Below are positions 54,889 through 64,000 of a stretch of 64,000 nucleotides of DNA, one piece after another. The stretch spans positions 108,408-172,407 of the forward strand of contig RQTK01000286.1 in the NCBI GenBank assembly GCA_003991915.1, written 5' to 3'. Origin of the DNA: Elysia chlorotica. Its lineage: Eukaryota; Mollusca; Gastropoda; Plakobranchidae. The position numbers and the translations under genes are program-made. Below the pieces are notes generated by a model. It worked only from the letters and a program-made list of their open reading frames with translations. It was not told where the DNA came from and searched no databases. Numbering within the stretch: position 1 is the stretch's first letter; each line of letters begins with the position of its first letter.

Positions 54889-55110
54889 TAATACTGTCAT
54901 GGGTCCCAAGACTGACGTTTGACAATGGTTTTTTGCCTTCAGACACGAGGCAATACGGGGATGCTATCTCAGTCGGTCAGATTATTCTGACACCTACCGA
55001 ACTAGTGCTAGTAGGGGGCGATGTTTGACAAATTTGGCGGCTCGTGGACTCGAACCGTTGATCCTCCGATTGGGAGACCGAACGTTCTATGACGTCCGCT
55101 AGCACCCCAC
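54889..55110 (-). mobile_element. Diverged SINE with family B head
   Basis: CCCAAGACTGACGTTTGACA to ACTCGAACCGTTGATCCTCC and GAGACCGAACGTTCTA. Confidence 0.65.
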
Positions 55111-55111
55111 C

Positions 55112-55325
55112 TCCCAAGCCCTGGGGTAGCACACCGGCTTTCGACGCAGGAGGTCCGTGGTTCGAGTCCTGATGGTTTAGCCCCCTAGTGGTTAGGTCGG
55201 TGTCAGTTTAATGTCACCGGCTGAGAGAAGCGTCATGTTATCCCCGCATGTCTGACTCCAGTCTTGGGGCCCGTGCACAATATGGACTAAACTGTGCTGT
55301 CGTCGGACGTTAAACCAACTTAACT
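55112..55325 (+). mobile_element. SINE family A
   Basis: CTGGGGTAGCACACCGGCTT, GGTTCGAGTCCTGATGG, and tail CGTTAAACCAACTTAAC. It lies head to head with the previous copy. Confidence 0.8.
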
Positions 55326-55879
55326 AACCTCGACAAAAAGATAGCCCAAATCGACCACCTGTGTATGGTCCATTCGTACTTTTAGTAAGCCGAGTGCCGA
55401 CTGCTAGGTTTCAAAATTGTATAGGTCCTAACAACTGTCAGACATGCTGGTAGAAAAGTCGATAGTCCGACTCGGCAATTTACCTCCTCAGACAGTCGGC
55501 GAAGATCAATTATCTAATTCATACGCTTCATTCCTTCGCCATAAGGACCCCCTCCCCCTCTCTCTATCTCTCTCTCGCCTTCTCTCCCTCCCTCTATCTC
55601 TCTCACCGCCATTTTGGGAACCTTGGAGACAAAGGTTTAGGTGTAGACACAGATTGCTATAACTATGTAATAGAAATCTGTGGGGGCAGATCACTATCGC
55701 CTCTTGAAAAAGATCCTCTTTGAAATCTAGATGTGTCGGCTGAGCTGTATGAGTGTTGATGGTTCTATACAGTCGCGTTGACAATGCGTTTGACAAAAGT
55801 CGAGAGCTAATTTAGAAACTAGACTTCTAGACGTCGGCGAATCGACGCGCGCTTTAATAAGTTAACGCAACAATTTCGT

Positions 55880-57080
55880 TAGTTTATCATGCATGGGAGA
55901 AAGGGGCGATTTTGTTGAACGGCTGAGCACTAAGCTTCTAGTAGTAAAATTGTGGGTTTTCCCCAGATAAAATGCATTGTTAAATCCTTTAAGTGGCTTC
56001 ATGTAAGCACACACAATGTCTAATGTGATCGGTGAAATCCGGAGTATTCCGTTCTGAGCATCTGGTGCCGTATAAACTCTAATCATGATCTTTCTTTATG
56101 TTTAGGCTTTAAGCTTGTTTATATTTTCGCTTTATCCAACCAAAGATAACATTATCGTGGCTTAATGACACACGCCGTAAAGAAATAATTTCCCCAGAGA
56201 ACTTTGACGACGGCTTAATCTCTATCTCATTAGCGCTTCTTGAAAAATTCTCTTTGAAATTTTGAGAGCGGCAAAATAGCAAGCGCTATAGAAACTGTTT
56301 GTTTATGATAAAAGAAAGAGGCGATGTGATTCAACAGTAGAGAGCGCAGCTTCTCACCGGAAGGTTGGTTGTTGAGTTGGTTTAACGTCCAACATCTGCA
56401 CTAAACAGAATATATTGTGACGGCCTCAAGGCTAGCGTCTGACAATTTTATGTGCAACCACACACGAGACAGGGCGGGGATACATGATTCCTGTCTCAGC
56501 CGCTCACATTAAACTGACACCGACCCAAACAGTAGGGAGTGCAATCGCCAGGGCTCGAAGCCGGACCTTTTGCGCCGGACCACTGCAAATCCAGGTTAAT
56601 CCGTTCTGAGCTACAGGAGTCGTATAATAATGATTTTTCTTTAGATCTAGGCATTAAGCTTGTTTATATTTTCGTTTTATGCGACCAAAGATAACATTAT
56701 CGCGTCTAAAACGACACACACCGTAAAAAATAATTTCCCCAGGGAACTTTGACGACGGCTTAATCTCTATCTCATTAGCGCGTCTTCAAAACGTTCTCTT
56801 TGAAATCTAGAGAGCGGCTAAACAGCGCGCGCTATAAAAACATTGTTTATCATAAAAGAAAGGGGCGGTGTGATTCAACAGCAGAGAGCGCTGCTTCTCA
56901 TTGGAAGGTTGGGGTTCGATCACTGCTTAACTCGCGTCGTTTTTTTTTTCGACTGCTAGTGTCCATGTCAGAAAATTTTAAAACGTAATTGGTCAAGTTT
57001 GGAGTTTGTTGCTCTGGGATTTCGGTCGCCGTATTAATTAAGATATGCCTTTAGATGTAGGTATTAAATTAGGATAGATA
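55880..57080 (+). repeat. Three tandem copies of a tRNA-like unit (second SINE family)
   Basis: Units near 55890-56290, 56300-56840 (carrying a family A SINE) and 56850-57080 share GATTCAACAGTAGAGAGCGC, CTTCTCA(C/T)(C/T)GGAAGGTTGG(GGTTCGATC), CCGTTCTGAGC and AAGCTTGTTTATATTTTCG. AGCGC plus GGTTCGATCAC resembles tRNA A/B boxes. Confidence 0.7.
56366..56583 (-). mobile_element. SINE family A nested in the tandem unit
   Basis: GTTGAGTTGGTTTAACGTCC to CCGGACCTTTTGCGCCGGAC. It interrupts copy 2 immediately after GGAAGGTTGG. Confidence 0.85.
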
Positions 57081-57300
57081 TTTGCTTACTCCGACCAAAG
57101 ATGAACTGAAATTACACATACGATCCTTCAGTAAGAAAAGAGATATGAAATATGTCCCCTAGGTAGAAATGTTATAGTGTCATTTTGTACTGAATACATT
57201 AAAAGCACAGCGCATTATGATTTAGCCAGTTCGCCCATTATAAAGCGACTTGTCATAGAAACGACATATATTACCTTCTAGGACTTAACAGTTAACTTAC

Positions 57301-57537
57301 CCGGTCCAAAACCGGCGTCCTTATTTGGTATCCATGGTACACAATGTTGTTATAGCCATAATCATATGCTAGGACTAAAACAATATTGGGTTTCTCAACA
57401 GGAACAGCTGTTTGTGGCACCAAAACAGTGAGTAAAAGTACAAAGTAATAATAGACTAATACAGCAACCAATGTGAGAAAAACAACTAGCCAGATACGGT
57501 CTATCATTTGATTGGCACAATGCACAACACAAATCAC
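57301..57537 (-). CDS. Arylsulfatase-like gene, first exon only
   Basis: ATG at 57537, donor GACCGG|GTAAGT, 79 codons. A hydrophobic signal-anchor (WLVVFLTLVAVLVYYYFVLL) is followed by KPNIVLVLAYDYGYNNIVYH and GYQIRTPVLDR. This is the N-terminal strand of group B/J/I arylsulfatases, normally P-N-I-(V/I)-x-(V/I)-x-A-D-D-x-G-(Y/W)-x-D-(I/V)-x-x-H-G. The first metal-binding Asp of ADD is Tyr, the D of YNDI is Asn and G of GYHG is Val. The next exon (CTPSR formylglycine motif) was not found in the 3 kb to the left nor in the rest of the window. Likely a decayed or orphan exon. Confidence 0.65.
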
Positions 57538-57539
57538 TG

Positions 57540-59170
57540 TGTAAAAACATTCTTCAAAAATTATTTATTTTTCCGTCGACATTTAGTTTGAACAGCTATG
57601 TATTGTAAATAATCTTAACATGTTCACTTAAAAAAACAACAACATAATTATCACAATCGCCTACAAATTGAGAGCTTGCACAAAAAGTTAGAACTTTTAC
57701 ATTTTACTATTAAGTGTTTACAATTGAAAACATTGTGTCCATGAAGACTTACTATAGACAAGGTCTTGACTATAAACAACGACAATGAAAACGAGGTAAC
57801 GTCCTCTTCTCTTGTTTTATAGTATTAGTATCATGAAATTCCTTTGTTTACAAACCAAAAGCTATTTTTAACGTCAATTTAATCAACGAGATAACAGCGC
57901 TGTAATGTTTATAATGGACTTTAAAAGATATCACTCTTACCTTGAATCTGGTTTCCTTTTTCTTCTTTTCATAGACTTGCTTCTACGCTATAATCAATAT
58001 AGACTTTCAAAATTTTTCATACAGAATTAAAAGCTATAGCAAGTAACAAAAAGTCTGTGGAACATTTGCCTCAGAGTTGAGACTATTTAAAACAACCCAG
58101 CAACAAACAAAGAAAAAAAAACGTTATTGCAATTTAAAAGTAAAACAGCCTTTAATGAGGTTCCATCTCTTTTGTTGATTTCGGTCTAATGACCTCGACC
58201 ACCGCATATATAATGATGAGGACTCGTACATATTTTGTTTGTGTAGATCTGTCAACAAATCTTTACTGGTATTTCTAAATTCCCAGGGAGCATGATAAAT
58301 TGTGAGAAATTTCACGCTGAAACCTTTTCGTAAACGCAATTATTTTCTTTAGTAATAGATGAATTCTTCTTCAAAAAATATGAAATAACTAATAATTTTC
58401 ACGTTGCAAATGTATTAAAATTCAGATAACTTTAAAGAAAAGCTCTGTAGATTGTTCAAGTCTTTCATTTTAAAAAGTCAATGTTTTGTGAGGTGCCTAC
58501 CTGTGTCTAAAATTGTACATCTTGTGTTTTGTGTAATAGTATTGGGTGTTCAAGATTTGTAGATCCTCATTGTTTTGTGTTATATTTTTGAGCGTTCAGA
58601 CTTTTACATTCTAAGTGCTTTGTATAATAGTTTTGGGTGTTCAAGAATTTTGCATATTAGTGTTCGCGTAATGTTTTTCTCTCTCTCTCTCTCTCTCATT
58701 CAATCTCTAGGTGAATTGTGTTTTAAACTTGCTCACTTGACATTCGAAAGAAAACAAAAACAAAAATATTGTTTTATTTCATTTATTCATAAACATTAAT
58801 TGCTATTGTCTCCTCAAGTACAAGTAGGCCTACAGGCCAAGTCACTAAATTGTACCAAGTGAACATATTTTTTGCATAACAAGGGTAGCTGTTATACAGT
58901 TCTTTTAAACTCTAATTACAGTTAGGACAAAATAATACTCAGAGATTATTTTTGCTAAGCCCATTAGCCTAACAATGTAGACTGCTGAGATTGTACTTGA
59001 CACCTTGACGATAGCTCACTTTCATTGATCCTTAATACAAATGTTTGTTTATTTCCTTGTATTTGCCTGTTAATTTTAGAAAGCTACAACAGTTTACTGT
59101 CCATTTAAAAATATTATGTTTTTGTATGTGAATGTTTTGCTTTTGTTTGCGTATGTCTTGCTTTTTCGTT
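57540..59170. other. No gene seen
   Basis: AT-rich sequence with a short TC run near 58678 and TTTTGTGT-type imperfect repeats (58480-58640). No exon recognised. Confidence 0.5.
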
Positions 59171-59177
59171 GTATGTT

Positions 59178-59442
59178 TTGCGAGCTTGATCAAATGGTAA
59201 AGCGTTGGTCTCCTGATCTGGAGGTCCGACGTTCGAAACCTACGATCGTAAGAAGTGACGAATTTGTTTGATTTTGTCCCATATTGGTATAATGTGACTG
59301 ACTGTGACATGAGTCCAAGTCCCCCCGGCCTGTTTCATTTGTGACAACACATAAAACTGTCAGACGTCAGTCTTAGGACCCATCTGTATGTACAACCTTT
59401 AAAATGCTCGTGTTGGACGTTAAGCATCAACTCAACTCAAAT
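59178..59442 (+). mobile_element. SINE with family B head
   Basis: AAATGGTAAAGCGTTGGTCT, GTTCGAAACCTACGATCG, then body and GTTGGACGTTAAGCATCAAC. Confidence 0.75.
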
Positions 59443-59879
59443 CAACCCTCTAGGTCACCAGATTATCATGGAATAGCATTGCATATTTAACGCAATGCAG
59501 AGTAAACATGGGCAAATCTATGAAATTGTGGCCGTGAAAATTCCAATAGCAGTATAAAATTCGAATAATATTTTTTGAAACACTCTCATAAAGAACACTT
59601 TTAATAATAATAAAAAAGATCAATATAATTTCCCATGGGGAAAATACATGTATGTGTGCACCGATGGAAAGAAATACACGTTTGTGTGTATATATATATA
59701 GGCGTGTGTGTGTGTGTGTGTGTTGACTCACATAAGAACCACTGGTATCCTAATAATAATTGTATTGTTACACTGTGCCATGTACATACGGGTTTCACGT
59801 AATTTCCTACATAACTATTTCAACCCTGCCATTGAAAAAAGACCCTTTTTTCCCAATCTCTCTCGACAATTATGATAGC

Positions 59880-63815
<3,936 letters not shown>

Positions 63816-63927
63816 CTGAAAAACAGATTTTGTAAGCATGAAAATTATTGATAATCATAAAAATTTGTAAGTTATATTAGTTGTCAGTGATCGAAATGTG
63901 GTGATTAGGACAATGATAATTATGACA

Positions 63928-64000
63928 ATGATGATGATGATGATGTTGATGATGATGATAATGATGATGATGATAATGAAGATGGCGATGATGATGATAT
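63928..64000 (+). repeat. GAT microsatellite at the window edge
   Basis: Imperfect GATGATGAT with GTT, AAT and GCG interruptions; continues beyond the window. Confidence 0.9.

Overview
This is an animal genome window. Coding sequence lies in small exons with GT-AG introns, there are dozens of copies of a tRNA-derived SINE, and microsatellites are dense, with one run of Ns inside a TCA array. The protein families present (IgGFc-binding plus TSP1 and EGF domains, SLC22, arylsulfatase, MRH/M6PR-like) and the SINE-rich, microsatellite-rich texture suggest a lophotrochozoan. My best guess is a gastropod mollusc, possibly a heterobranch sea slug; this is inference and no marker gene settles it. The ORFs with long Ser, Ile, Met, Asp or Thr runs are microsatellites and are not genes. 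Exons were read by eye. Each junction called here was checked for splice consensus and for reading phase.

Layout. (1) About 1-6.9 kb, plus strand: seven exons of a membrane protein with a mannose-6-phosphate-receptor-homology (MRH) lumenal domain and an M6PR-like tail; its 5' end lies outside the window. (2) About 11.8-29.8 kb, minus strand: sixteen exons of a large type I membrane receptor-like protein. Its order is IgGFc-binding domain, acidic metal-binding motifs, one TSP1 repeat, two EGF-like modules, a TM helix and a basic/Pro-rich tail. One exon of this otherwise continuous gene lies on the opposite strand between two near-identical 437-bp inverted arms that each carry the next exon. 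(3) 29.9-36.2 kb: no convincing gene, one ambiguous exon. (4) 36.3-42.7 kb, minus strand: a complete five-exon Ras/Rab-like small GTPase of 240 residues. (5) 42.7-57.3 kb: repeats, minisatellites and the assembly gap. (6) 57.3-57.5 kb, minus: one first exon of an arylsulfatase-like gene. (7) 59.9-63.8 kb, minus: the 3' seven exons of an SLC22 organic-ion transporter; its 5' end lies beyond the window.

Two themes stand out. The first is the inverted-arm cassette inside the IgGFc-binding gene. As assembled it breaks the gene; flipping it restores a continuous reading frame, so it is an inversion polymorphism, a switch-like rearrangement or a misassembly. The second is repeated copying of exon edges (splice site plus a few codons) into neighbouring introns, in direct and inverted orientation, in four of the genes. 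In SLC22 a TAG/CTA microsatellite directly abuts a codon-perfect exon where the AG acceptor should be.
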